Positions 1-7,733 of a stretch of DNA of 64,000 nucleotides are shown one piece after another; position 1 is the stretch's first letter; every line of letters begins with the position of its first letter. Both the position numbers and the translations under genes were made by a program. The notes under the pieces are model-generated. The model ran no database searches, was not told where the DNA came from, and saw nothing but the letters and a program-made list of their open reading frames with translations. Origin of the DNA: PMNU01 sp035480575 (GTDB lineage: Bacteria > Patescibacteriota > Saccharimonadia > Saccharimonadales > UBA4665); assembly GCA_035480575.1 (NCBI GenBank), contig DATIHR010000023.1:1-64000 (forward strand). The letters are read 5' to 3'.

Positions 1-1
1 G

Positions 2-118
2 ACTGGAACGCAGTGGAAGGAGTTCTTGTCGCGCCGGAATGAGTTAGTGGAAGCAGTCGAGTTGGTGATGCGTACCGAGAGCTTTTTTGGTTACTTTTTT
101 GTCGGTACAAAAAAGTAA
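2..118 (+). CDS. Possible C-terminal end of a truncated gene
   Basis: Frame 2 is open from the window edge to a TAA at 116-118 and would encode the last 38 residues of a protein, rich in Glu, Leu and Val and ending in Phe/Tyr-rich residues. I do not recognise a family. The stop codon lies inside the right arm of a perfect palindrome, so the final residues come from that repeat. It may be a real gene tail or chance; only the upstream sequence can tell. Confidence 0.25.
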   Translation, partial: TGTQWKEFLSRRNELVEAVELVMRTESFFGYFFVGTKK

Positions 119-119
119 C
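90..119. repeat. Perfect 12-bp inverted repeat, loop of 6
   Basis: The left arm at 90-101 (GTTACTTTTTTG) is exactly complementary to the right arm at 108-119, with a six-base loop. Read on the plus strand it would be an A/T-rich hairpin. It could work as a terminator of the gene tail before it, or be an interspersed repeat. The arms have T runs inside the stem, not after it, so a classical terminator is not certain. Confidence 0.6.
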
Positions 120-212
120 ATTTATACTGCTGACGAAAGCAATAGTTTGGGTGATGAAAGAAAATACATCAGGCTTGTAACTATAAATAATATAAGGACT
201 TTTTTATTTTCT

Positions 213-243
213 TACTGGATTCCGGGTCAAGCCCGGAATGACG
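213..243. repeat. Interspersed palindromic repeat, copy A
   Basis: ATTCCGGG at 219-226 and CCCGGAAT at 232-239 form an 8-bp palindrome with a five-base loop, preceded by CTGG and followed by GACG. Related sequences occur at 59408-59438 and 60748-60820. It lies just past the stop of the minus-strand gene ending at 262, but no T run follows the stem on either strand, so a terminator role is doubtful. Confidence 0.6.
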
Positions 244-261
244 AAAAAATAGCTAAATTAG

Positions 262-1998
262 TTATTGGCCAGAGGAAAAGCCGTATGTGTTGACTACATC
301 TGTAATTTTGTGCGGCGAACCGCCGTCCAGGCTAACTGCATAATCTGCAACACCAGTACCCAGCACCACCCGATAGACTACAAGCGTATCGGTCAACCAA
401 TATACAGGATACGTCAAACCACCTTGGGCAACGATTGTCTTTTCTTTGCCACTTTGTACAATGCGTGCCTGCAATTTGCCCTGCCCGTCCTGCGTATCAA
501 CCCACAGGCTTTTACTGCCCTCTATATTGTCAACATACAGTCGATTTACAAAACTGGACGGGCCAGCGGCGTTCGTAGTTTTATCGCTGGAAATAGTAAA
601 GTCTAACCAGTTGCCATCTGCAGTTTGCAAGTTCAGCGTGTCGTAGGCTACACGCTGGCCACTCCAAACTTCGGCTTCTATAAGTGTTTGCCGCCCCGTA
701 CCATCCGGATTAATTTTATAAAATGCTGGCGGATGTGCCGCGTCGGATGGGTTAGCGGCGGCGGCATAATACACTGCACCCTGAGCGCTAAATACTGCAT
801 TGAGACGCGTTGCCGCCGCAAGCTGCACGCGGGTATTGTCCCCCGTATTGTAGCCAACAACAGTGTACCGGTTGGCCGGGGGCGTGGCCGGATCGGACGA
901 CACTTGCTCGAATATAAGCCGGGAACCAATCCAATCTACAAGCTGTATTTGAGCGGCCCGGGTCACCACTGTTACATCACCGCTATCGACAGCAACGACG
1001 ACGAGCGTATTAAGTAGCGCACCTTCGCTGTCGCGTTTGTTGTCGCGTGCAGCCACCACGGCAGCTTTTGTACCATCTGGGCTTGTTGCCAGGCTAATGT
1101 TACTAGTTTCACTGCCCGTACCTTTTAACAAAACCTGGGCATTTTTGCCATCAAGATCACTTTTATATATGTCGTACGTGCCGTTTTGTTTACTAGCATA
1201 AACTACCTTTTTATTGAGCACTAATAACGCCTGTGTTGGCTGCTTGGGGTCGGGTTGCAAGGTAATTTCGTCGCTCCGGTAGCCATCTTTACTGAGTTGC
1301 ACTGTGTCGGTCGGGCTGGCAACCCCAGGCAAATTAAGTGTAATCTTGCCATTTTTATCGGACACGGCATTTGAATCGCCGCTGGCGGCTTGCACGCCCT
1401 GTAGTGGTTTTTCGGATATATAATCTTTAACCTGTATGGTGTAGCTAACGCCTGCTGCCTTTAATTTGTACGAACCGAGCGGATTACTACCCCAACCGAC
1501 CGTAACTTCTTGAGTAATGGTCGCATAGCCTGGTTGCTCAATGCTCATGCGGGTTTTGCCAAGCCGCAGGCCGGCCACACTGGCGTTCCCGGACTCGTCT
1601 GTTTCGGCGCTTTTGCCGCCAATGGTAAACGTAACACCCTTAACCGGCAAACCCGTAACGTCGTCTGTTGTTATTACCGACGCCCCGGACTGCACACCGG
1701 CCATATTTAATATCCAGTACCTACCGACAGGCAGCGCGGCAGCAACCCCGGCACCCGCAAACAATAACAGCACGAGACTCCACCAAAATGCCTTACTGTG
1801 CAGCAGCACCCGTAAACGGCCACCCTTTGCCCGCTGCCCGGCAACGGGCGCGCTATGAGCACTCTTTTCATCCTCGGCAGCTAGTACGGTGTCGCCCTCT
1901 TTGGCAACAATCTCATCTATTACTTTAGACGTTACGGCGTCGTCGTAGGCCGTAGTGTCGTCATCAGGCGTCGGCGATGATGCTGTACTATCCGCCAT
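262..1998 (-). CDS. Membrane-anchored PEGA-like and beta-propeller protein (second of a pair)
   Basis: A protein of 578 residues. An acidic N-terminal tail of about 65 residues is followed by one hydrophobic segment (about 70-95). Two immunoglobulin-like or carboxypeptidase-regulatory-like modules follow (pattern: conversion of a strand, GY or DGY turns, residues about 100-240), then a TolB/WD40-like propeller with repeats such as SPDGTKAA. The start at 1998 is chosen because its ATG overlaps the stop of the upstream paralog by 11 nt; an ATG at 2016 is also in frame. The architecture suggests an outside-facing surface or wall-associated protein. Its ligand is unknown. The gene is co-transcribed with the paralog at 1988-3751. 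Confidence 0.8.
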   Translation of the reverse strand: MADSTASSPTPDDDTTAYDDAVTSKVIDEIVAKEGDTVLAAEDEKSAHSAPVAGQRAKGGRLRVLLHSKAFWWSLVLLLFAGAGVAAALPVGRYWILNMAGVQSGASVITTDDVTGLPVKGVTFTIGGKSAETDESGNASVAGLRLGKTRMSIEQPGYATITQEVTVGWGSNPLGSYKLKAAGVSYTIQVKDYISEKPLQGVQAASGDSNAVSDKNGKITLNLPGVASPTDTVQLSKDGYRSDEITLQPDPKQPTQALLVLNKKVVYASKQNGTYDIYKSDLDGKNAQVLLKGTGSETSNISLATSPDGTKAAVVAARDNKRDSEGALLNTLVVVAVDSGDVTVVTRAAQIQLVDWIGSRLIFEQVSSDPATPPANRYTVVGYNTGDNTRVQLAAATRLNAVFSAQGAVYYAAAANPSDAAHPPAFYKINPDGTGRQTLIEAEVWSGQRVAYDTLNLQTADGNWLDFTISSDKTTNAAGPSSFVNRLYVDNIEGSKSLWVDTQDGQGKLQARIVQSGKEKTIVAQGGLTYPVYWLTDTLVVYRVVLGTGVADYAVSLDGGSPHKITDVVNTYGFSSGQ

Positions 1999-3751
1999 AC
2001 CCGTAACCATAGCCACGGATCAGGTAATTAGGCTTGTAGTAGTCGCTCACCTTAGCCGCGGATTCTATCCCACCCTTCAAGCCGTCTGCCGGCACAATTA
2101 ACATTTCACTGCTCTTTCTTGTTACTAAAAGATAGTCATCACTATACCAGCCGTATGCAACAAACTCGTCCGAAGCCTCGCCTAGCTGTTTGCCGTGCTC
2201 GCCCTTGCTATCGCCCACAAAGAACACATTTCTGCCATCGCGAGTTTCCGTCCAGAGGGTCTTTTTGCCAGACGGTGAAACAATGTACCGATTGTACACA
2301 TCGTTAGCAAACTGAGCATCACCGTAGCTACTGGCAGCGGCCGTAATTTTGCCGTCCGCATATTCATCAAACGTCGACTTATCTGGAGCACATCCCAAAC
2401 ACTGTATATATAGCTCGTTAAACTCGCCGGGCTTGGTATTTAAGTAGGTAAAACCGTTTGGGGCCGCTGGGGTGTAGGTTTTAACCTTCTTTTTTTGCGA
2501 GCCGTCGGCCTGAATGGTATTAAGTGATGCTGGTAAGCCGTAAATATACAGCGAATCCCACTGCTTCGTATATACCACCTCTTTATCAAAAATATACGCG
2601 TCTGCCAGGCGTTCCGTTTGGTACTGTGCCGGGCTACCACCGCCTGCGCTTTCGTCTAGCAGCACTATCTTTTTAGTAGAAGCCTGGTAACTTTTAAGGG
2701 CATATTTCTTTGGCTGGTAATACTCAACATTAGTACGGCTTACTAGGTACACAAACCTGTCACCACTCCAGCCATATGGCGTAAACTGCGCTTTGCCCTC
2801 GTCCATAGTTGTCAGTTTGTCGGTATCTGTTTCTATCAAGAACAGCTTAGGGTTTTCGCCGCCATCGCGCTGCGAGAGTAAGGCAATGTATTTCCAATCG
2901 CGCGACGCTAGCAGCACTGTGCTCTGCTTAATCTCTTTACCGGTTCCCGGCAACACTACCTTTCGCTCGCTCCCATCAAGGTTCGACTTTACAACATCAA
3001 GCTTGCCGCTGCGGTCGGACAAAAAGTAAAGCTTGCCTACAGGTGTTACCTTAAAGTTGTTCGCCGGGTCGGTTGCGGTTGTAACTTTAATAGTTACGCT
3101 CGCATCGTTATAACCCGATGCTTTGAGGGTTGCCGCTAGCTGCGTCGCGTCTGCCGGCACTACCAGGGTTGCCTTACCTTTTTCGTCGGTACGGACCTTG
3201 GTGTTAAGCGCGCTCAATACGGCATTACTAACGGGGCCACCACCGACAGAGTTCAGGACACTAATCGGTACCTGACGGCCGGTTGCATGTAATGTTATGT
3301 GGACCGGACTTTTTGGCTTGCCTATGGGCACGGTCAACGTTTTCGCATTGCTTTTATAGTACTGTTTCGAGGCTTTCAATTCAGTCGGACCAACGGGCAC
3401 TTTTACAGTGGCACGTCCCTTGCTATCGGTTGTTGCAACCACACCCTTTATAAGCACCTGCGCACTTGATACCGGCGCCTTGGTTTGCTCGTCCAACACG
3501 ATAACTGGCAGTGATTGCTTTATAACAAGGCTCAGTACAGCATAGCGCGTCACCGGCGCAGCCAGGATCAACCCAACTATTACCAATACCGCAAGCGGTA
3601 GGCTTATCTTTTTGTGGTTGAGTGCACAGTGCCATGGAGTCCCATGGTTCGCCTTTGACGGCTCGCTTTTTGATTCTTTAGGCGTCTCGTGATTGGCCGA
3701 TTCATCAGCTTCTTCTACCTTTTTGTCTTGTTGTTTTTCTTCTGTTGCCAT
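1988..3751 (-). CDS. Membrane-anchored PEGA-like and beta-propeller protein (first of a pair)
   Basis: A protein of 587 residues with the same layout as its downstream neighbour: a Lys/Glu-rich cytoplasmic tail of about 45 residues, one membrane segment (about 52-75), two beta-sandwich repeats with VxVPVGPTEL-type strands, then a propeller region opening with a FLSDRSGKLD motif typical of TolB/WD40-like blades. The C-terminus is a short Gly-Tyr repeat whose DNA also encodes the start of the next gene. A TGG-TACACT extended -10 lies about 27 nt upstream of the ATG, and AAAGGG precedes the start. Tandem duplication with divergence is likely. Function is unknown. Confidence 0.8.
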   Translation of the reverse strand: MATEEKQQDKKVEEADESANHETPKESKSEPSKANHGTPWHCALNHKKISLPLAVLVIVGLILAAPVTRYAVLSLVIKQSLPVIVLDEQTKAPVSSAQVLIKGVVATTDSKGRATVKVPVGPTELKASKQYYKSNAKTLTVPIGKPKSPVHITLHATGRQVPISVLNSVGGGPVSNAVLSALNTKVRTDEKGKATLVVPADATQLAATLKASGYNDASVTIKVTTATDPANNFKVTPVGKLYFLSDRSGKLDVVKSNLDGSERKVVLPGTGKEIKQSTVLLASRDWKYIALLSQRDGGENPKLFLIETDTDKLTTMDEGKAQFTPYGWSGDRFVYLVSRTNVEYYQPKKYALKSYQASTKKIVLLDESAGGGSPAQYQTERLADAYIFDKEVVYTKQWDSLYIYGLPASLNTIQADGSQKKKVKTYTPAAPNGFTYLNTKPGEFNELYIQCLGCAPDKSTFDEYADGKITAAASSYGDAQFANDVYNRYIVSPSGKKTLWTETRDGRNVFFVGDSKGEHGKQLGEASDEFVAYGWYSDDYLLVTRKSSEMLIVPADGLKGGIESAAKVSDYYKPNYLIRGYGYGYGG

Positions 3752-3805
3752 AGTAGCCCTTTACCCTACACAGCTAGTGTACCAGACCCTTGCCCTAGAC
3801 TGCGT

Positions 3806-3811
3806 TACAAT
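3806..3811 (+). promoter_or_regulatory. -10 box of the DNA glycosylase gene
   Basis: TACAAT lies six bases before the ATG at 3818, leaving almost no room for a 5' leader. It belongs to the recurrent leaderless-type arrangement in this window. Confidence 0.5.
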
Positions 3812-3817
3812 ACCAAC

Positions 3818-4456
3818 ATGATTGCATCAGAGACGACACTGCTGGAAGCAGCCAAACATCTGGCCGCACACGACCCCGTACTTGCGCCGGTTATTACTGC
3901 CGCCGGGCCGTGCACGATCCGTCCGCATAAAAACTACTACCAGGAGCTTGTGGATAGCATTATCAGCCAGCAGCTCAGTATCAAAGCGGCAGCCACCATT
4001 GAACGCCGGTTCCGTGAGTTATTTGGCACCGGCAACGATTTTCCGCCGCCACAAGCTATTCTTACCAAAACAATAGACGAGCTGCGCAGTACCGGCCTCA
4101 GCCGCGGCAAGGCCGCCTACGTCCGCGACCTAGCCCAGCATGTGGTAGACGGCAAGGTACGCTTTGACCACCTGGACAACCTGACAAACGACCAGGTTGC
4201 TCACGAACTTACCGCCGTAAAAGGCATTGGCGAATGGACCGCCCATATGTTTTTAATGTTTTGCATGGGGCGGCTGGATGTACTAGCGTACGGCGACTTG
4301 GGTATTAGGAACGGCATACAAAAGCTGTACAACCTAGGCCATACGCCAAATCAGTCAGACATAGAGGGCATTGCCACAACCAATAACTGGCACCCCTACG
4401 AGACCGTCGCCTGTTGGTATATTTGGCATGCCCTAGACACAAAAGCTAACCCCTAA
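3818..4456 (+). CDS. DNA-3-methyladenine glycosylase II, HhH-GPD family (AlkA/MagIII-like)
   Basis: A 212-residue base-excision repair enzyme that removes alkylated bases. The helix-hairpin-helix is visible in VKGIGEWTAHMF (about residues 141-152). The catalytic Asp is in the following AYGDLGIR segment. ISQQLSIKAA (about 46-55) is the usual N-terminal helix motif. The size fits the short AlkA/YfjP-like branch without the extra N-terminal domain. A longer in-frame ORF begins at 3689, but that stretch overlaps the divergent gene. A TACAAT box at 3806-3811, six bases before the ATG, supports the start at 3818. The gene converges with the orphan gene at 4463, six bases away. Confidence 0.9.
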   Translation: MIASETTLLEAAKHLAAHDPVLAPVITAAGPCTIRPHKNYYQELVDSIISQQLSIKAAATIERRFRELFGTGNDFPPPQAILTKTIDELRSTGLSRGKAAYVRDLAQHVVDGKVRFDHLDNLTNDQVAHELTAVKGIGEWTAHMFLMFCMGRLDVLAYGDLGIRNGIQKLYNLGHTPNQSDIEGIATTNNWHPYETVACWYIWHALDTKANP

Positions 4457-4462
4457 GGAGAG

Positions 4463-5005
4463 TTAGACGACGACAGCCCGGAGTGCAAGGTTAGCACAAT
4501 CAATAAGAGCGCTGAACGCCCTAAGTCTATGTGCTTCGTGTAAATATCGCTGCTTACCAAAAGCAACAAAGAGAGTCGGCCTATCCACCCCTTCATACGT
4601 GGGTAACTCCATCCTGCCAAACCCCACACTTGTATGCGTTAACACATTATCTACCGGATGCTCTGGCACCTTAATACGTAGCGCTGCACTTCTGCCGCCT
4701 ACCATAGGCGGAGCGGCAATGAAATACGCGGCAAGCACAGACCCTTCACGGGGGCGAGCAGCCCGAACTTCCGTTACGCTGCCGTTAGTTTCTGTCCAGT
4801 GGTCGACACACGACCTAACTTCGTCGCCGAACTCTCCGTCGTCCCAGGTGCCCGTTTCCTCGCCGACGGCAGTGATTGCATTAGCATCAAGGCGCAAATT
4901 GAGGTCTTCGACCGCAAAACAAGCAGGCTCAACCCCAAGGGTACCATCCAGGAGGCGCAGTACGTGCTCCCGGGTTTCGGTAATACGTTCTTGTAAGTTA
5001 CTCAT
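4463..5005 (-). CDS. Orphan protein, paralog of the gene at 5692-6255
   Basis: I do not recognise this 180-residue soluble protein. It aligns by eye along its length with the 187-residue product at 5692-6255: shared features are an N-terminal helix ending in LRLL, a VEPA-x-F-x-x-ED block, a VPE-x-P turn, and a TVGFG or SVGFG strand. No signal peptide, membrane segment or catalytic motif is seen. A TGC-TATACT extended -10 at 5012-5017 lies six bases upstream of the ATG. The two paralogs sit on either side of the toxin-antitoxin pair, which suggests duplication around it. Confidence 0.75.
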   Translation of the reverse strand: MSNLQERITETREHVLRLLDGTLGVEPACFAVEDLNLRLDANAITAVGEETGTWDDGEFGDEVRSCVDHWTETNGSVTEVRAARPREGSVLAAYFIAAPPMVGGRSAALRIKVPEHPVDNVLTHTSVGFGRMELPTYEGVDRPTLFVAFGKQRYLHEAHRLRAFSALIDCANLALRAVVV

Positions 5006-5011
5006 TCGAGC

Positions 5012-5017
5012 AGTATA
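5012..5017 (-). promoter_or_regulatory. Extended -10 box of the orphan gene at 4463-5005
   Basis: On the minus strand this reads TGCTATACT, with the six-base gap GCTCGA before the ATG at 5005. The same GCTCGA hexamer separates a TTTAAT box from the ATG of the gene at 7734-9374. Confidence 0.6.
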
Positions 5018-5040
5018 GCAAAATAAAACTACGACAATTA

Positions 5041-5427
5041 CTATTTTCGTTTACTGTGTGTCTCTAGCCACTTAGTAATCACCGGCACGTCCAAATGGTC
5101 AGTCGCAATCTGCACCGCAAAATCTTCCAGCTCCTTTGGGGCCGCAGTCAGCCGGTAGCCGTTGCGCAGTAAAAACACGCCGCACGCTGTCACAGCCGTC
5201 CGCTTATTACCATCTACAAACGGGTGGTCGGCAATAATATTACGCATGTATACCGCCGCCTTTTCGAAGATGGACACATACTGCTCCTGGCCAAAAGCCG
5301 GCTGTTGCGGCGCAGCCTCTACAGATAACAACCGTCCTTCATCGCGGACTCCGTGGGAACCGCCAAAATCTTTAATAACCTGGAAATGCAGGCGCAGGAT
5401 TTCCTCGATGTTCAGATATTGTGTCAT
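5041..5427 (-). CDS. doc: Doc-type toxin of a type II toxin-antitoxin pair (Fic/Doc family)
   Basis: A 128-residue Fic-fold protein. The signature HPFVDGNKRTA starts at His68 and has the HxFx(D)GNKR core that Doc kinases use to phosphorylate EF-Tu. The length is close to that of phage P1 Doc (126 residues). It is encoded right after the AbrB-type antitoxin, with a 4-nt overlap, the usual antitoxin-first order. In known members the toxin blocks translation until bound by its antitoxin. Activity here is inferred from the intact motif. Confidence 0.9.
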   Translation of the reverse strand: MTQYLNIEEILRLHFQVIKDFGGSHGVRDEGRLLSVEAAPQQPAFGQEQYVSIFEKAAVYMRNIIADHPFVDGNKRTAVTACGVFLLRNGYRLTAAPKELEDFAVQIATDHLDVPVITKWLETHSKRK

Positions 5428-5636
5428 CTATCGGCAAGATTTTTTAGTGTCGTGCCGTATTCTTGCACGAACTCCTGGTACTCGTCCATAAGTTTGTCGT
5501 GTGGTTTATAGGCAGGTTCGATAGTAACTTTTACCTCGTCCCCGTAGGCGATATCTTCACGCCGCATTTCTTTGGCGGGGATCGTTACGCCGCCGCTAGA
5601 ACCGATTTTTATAACCTTCTGAATGCTTTGAATCAT
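5424..5636 (-). CDS. AbrB/MazE-like antitoxin
   Basis: A 70-residue protein with a SpoVT/AbrB swapped-hairpin DNA-binding domain: the KIGSSGGVTIPAK segment matches the usual K-x-G-x-S-x-x-V-x-IPA pattern. The C-terminal half (about 40-70) is acidic and helical, fitting a toxin-binding tail. The start is set at 5636 because TGT-TATAAT lies seven bases upstream; an in-frame alternative at 5645 would lie within that box. Antitoxins of this kind normally repress their own operon. The toxin gene follows with a 4-nt overlap. Confidence 0.88.
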   Translation of the reverse strand: MIQSIQKVIKIGSSGGVTIPAKEMRREDIAYGDEVKVTIEPAYKPHDKLMDEYQEFVQEYGTTLKNLADR

Positions 5637-5643
5637 ACGAAGC

Positions 5644-5649
5644 ATTATA
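5644..5649 (-). promoter_or_regulatory. Extended -10 box of the toxin-antitoxin operon
   Basis: The minus strand reads TGTTATAAT, then seven bases, then ATG at 5636. A second TATAAT-like stretch lies a little farther upstream (about 5654-5663), so the region is very A/T-rich and could also be the antitoxin operator. Confidence 0.6.
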
Positions 5650-5691
5650 ACAATATTATAATAAACTGTCCATAGCCTCGCTCGAACAAAG

Positions 5692-6255
5692 CTATAGAGC
5701 AGTAACGCTCTGGGCTCGTTGTAAAGCTGGATTGCCCGAAGCTATAAGGTCAGTATACGCGCGCAATGCTTCTTGTGTTCTTAGTGTATCGAGGGGTCGC
5801 TCGCCGATCGAAAAAAATGTAGGCGGGACGTCACTTGACGACCCAGGAAGCGTTTTCAGGTAGCCAAAGCCGACAGTCGTACCGGACAGTATAGTAGCTG
5901 TCGGGTCCTCCGGCACGCTTATGCGCACGGCTGCCGCGTTTGCTCCGTAGGCTATAAACGTAGCAACTAGCCGCCGCATATTACTCGAGCGGTCTGCTCG
6001 TATTTCGGCTATGTTACCATTTTTCTCTGCCCAACGCTTAACGCACGCGCCAACACCTAGGCGTACTGTAGGACTTGTCGTAAGAAACGAACGGCCGGCC
6101 AAAGCAAGAATCCCAATATCTAATGCCAAACCCTCGTCTTCCATAGGAAATCGAGCCGGCTCAACCCGGCTTGCACCGCCCAATAAACGCAATGTGTGCG
6201 CACGCGTAGCCGCACCTGTCGCTTGCAACCTATCGTACAGCGCCTGTTCGCTCAT
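5692..6255 (-). CDS. Orphan protein, paralog of the gene at 4463-5005
   Basis: A 187-residue soluble protein with no recognised domain. It shares the VEPA-x-F-x-x-ED block, the VPE-x-P turn and the TVGFG strand with the protein at 4463-5005. A TGG-TATACT extended -10 (6263-6268) lies seven bases before the ATG. The gene lies between aspS and the toxin-antitoxin pair, and all are on the minus strand with separate promoters. A function cannot be assigned. Confidence 0.75.
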   Translation of the reverse strand: MSEQALYDRLQATGAATRAHTLRLLGGASRVEPARFPMEDEGLALDIGILALAGRSFLTTSPTVRLGVGACVKRWAEKNGNIAEIRADRSSNMRRLVATFIAYGANAAAVRISVPEDPTATILSGTTVGFGYLKTLPGSSSDVPPTFFSIGERPLDTLRTQEALRAYTDLIASGNPALQRAQSVTAL

Positions 6256-6262
6256 ATGGCAT

Positions 6263-6268
6263 AGTATA
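6263..6268 (-). promoter_or_regulatory. Extended -10 box of the orphan gene at 5692-6255
   Basis: The minus strand reads TGGTATACT followed by seven bases and the ATG at 6255, a leaderless-type layout. Confidence 0.6.
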
Positions 6269-6277
6269 CCAAGTTAT

Positions 6278-7585
6278 CTATGGGGCCAGGCGGTTAATGT
6301 CGCGTGGGAATAGTATGGCTTCCTTGATGTTGCCAAGGCCAATTATCTTTTCGGCAAAACGGTCAATACCAAAGCCGCAGCCACCGTGCTTAGGCAAACC
6401 GTGCTTGAATGCTAACAAATAATGGCTAAAGCCTGGATGGGCAGGGTCAATACCCGCCGCCTTCATTTGCTCTACCAGTTTGTCGTAGCGATGTTCGCGT
6501 TGCGGCACGGTAGAGATTTCGACACCTCGAAACAGCAGGTCAGCAGACTTTGCCGTGTCGTCGTCGTTGGCCATATGGTAAAACTTCATTTTAGATTTAG
6601 GCAGCCCGGTGGCGAACACCGCTTCGCACCCATCGTGCTGTTTGCTGTATTCGCAAATCCACTTTTCTTCTTCGGGGGTAAGATCGACCTCTTTGGTCGT
6701 GTCCTTGCCGGTTTCTTTGCTAAACAGCTGATGTATCTCGGCCATACTGTAGCGGGGAAACTCCGGCTTAATAACAAGCTCTGGTGCGCGAAGGCTTTTG
6801 AGCGTGTCACCTTGTTCGTCGTACATACGCGTAAGCACGCTGTATACCATGTCCTGGACCATGTTCAGTACTTCGTTATGGTCATCAATAAAACCCATTT
6901 CTATGTCGAGCATAGTCACTTCGGATACGTGGCGGGTCGTAGCGCTTAGCTCCGCACGGAAGGCAGGGGCAATTTCGAACACGCGCTCGAACACGCCTAC
7001 CATAATTTGCTTATATAGCTGCGGGCTCTGGGCGAGCGTTGCTTCTTTGCCAAAATAATCCAGCTTGAACACTTCCGCACCGCCCTCTGCTGCGCCTGCA
7101 ACAAGCTTGGGAGTGTTGATCTCTACAAAATCGTGTTGGTACAAAAACTCGCGAATAGAGCGGGTCAGCTCGGAACGGATTTTAAAAATAGAGGTTTCCT
7201 GCAAGTTGCGCAAGCCAATAACGCGGTTGTCGAACAAAGTGTCCAGGTTGTCCGGTTTGTGGCTGAGGGGTTTGTCGATCTCTACGGGCGGTTCGTCGGT
7301 AACTGGCACCATAACGGTTATCTTGGCATCGTGCAGTTCTATGCCGCCGGGAGCACGCGGCTCATCGATGGCGTTACCCTGCACTTCCAAAACCGTGCCT
7401 ATTTGCATACCGCGCAGTTTTTCGACTTCGTCTTTGTCCTTAATAACCACCTGGGTCACGCCGCTGCGGTCACGAACGTTAATAAACGTCAAACCGCCCA
7501 ACAAGCGTTTTTTATGTAACCAGCCCTGAATACTAACTGGTTCTTTACCAATATGTTCTTTTAGCTCTTTGTGTAGCGTACGCAT
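6278..7585 (-). CDS. aspS: Aspartyl-tRNA synthetase, archaeal-type (probably non-discriminating)
   Basis: A 435-residue class II synthetase that charges tRNA-Asp, and possibly tRNA-Asn, with aspartate. The N-terminal OB fold (residues 1-105; VSIQGWLHKKRLLG) binds the anticodon. Motif 2 is FRAELSATTRHVSE (about 205-218), and motif 3 is GCGFGIDRFAEK near the end. It lacks the bacterial GAD insertion domain, and its length (about 430-440) matches the archaeal AspS2 type. In organisms with this type, GatCAB usually converts Asp-tRNA-Asn. AGGAG precedes the ATG at a good distance, and the leader carries a hairpin. Confidence 0.93.
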   Translation of the reverse strand: MRTLHKELKEHIGKEPVSIQGWLHKKRLLGGLTFINVRDRSGVTQVVIKDKDEVEKLRGMQIGTVLEVQGNAIDEPRAPGGIELHDAKITVMVPVTDEPPVEIDKPLSHKPDNLDTLFDNRVIGLRNLQETSIFKIRSELTRSIREFLYQHDFVEINTPKLVAGAAEGGAEVFKLDYFGKEATLAQSPQLYKQIMVGVFERVFEIAPAFRAELSATTRHVSEVTMLDIEMGFIDDHNEVLNMVQDMVYSVLTRMYDEQGDTLKSLRAPELVIKPEFPRYSMAEIHQLFSKETGKDTTKEVDLTPEEEKWICEYSKQHDGCEAVFATGLPKSKMKFYHMANDDDTAKSADLLFRGVEISTVPQREHRYDKLVEQMKAAGIDPAHPGFSHYLLAFKHGLPKHGGCGFGIDRFAEKIIGLGNIKEAILFPRDINRLAP

Positions 7586-7621
7586 TAGAATGATCTCCTG
7601 TGAATAATTAAGCGACTGACA

Positions 7622-7667
7622 GGGCCGAATACAACCGCGCTCGTCTAGTGGCTGCGGTTGCCGACCC
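7622..7667 (-). promoter_or_regulatory. Hairpin in the aspS leader
   Basis: On the minus strand, AACCGC (7659-7654) pairs with GCGGTT (7638-7633) around a 15-base loop. The stem can be extended below by GGGTC against GGCCC across a small internal loop. It lies inside an estimated 110-nt leader between the TATACT box and the aspS ribosome-binding site. No T run follows, so it is not an intrinsic terminator. A control role for aspS is possible but not shown. Confidence 0.55.
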
Positions 7668-7705
7668 GGAGATTCATATTATGCTTGACCATATACATTG
7701 GTGAT

Positions 7706-7711
7706 AGTATA
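7706..7711 (-). promoter_or_regulatory. Extended -10 box of aspS
   Basis: The minus strand reads TGGTATACT. Transcription would start near 7698, giving a leader of about 110 nt. This differs from the near-zero leaders of most promoters in this window. Confidence 0.55.
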
Positions 7712-7733
7712 CCACCCCTGATAGTAAAATGCG

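Noticed and set aside
213..243. Terminator for the gene ending at 262
   Set aside because: The stem is good but no T run follows on the minus strand, and the same element appears within coding DNA elsewhere, so it is better called a repeat.
625..1017. Long open frames antisense to the propeller, aspS and hemagglutinin genes
   Set aside because: They lie wholly within well-supported genes, have no start signals and encode low-complexity or Cys/Arg/His-rich products. They are shadows of the real frames.
7622..7667. T-box riboswitch before aspS
   Set aside because: The T-box consensus (AGGGUGGNACCGCG) and a specifier loop are not seen, only a hairpin.
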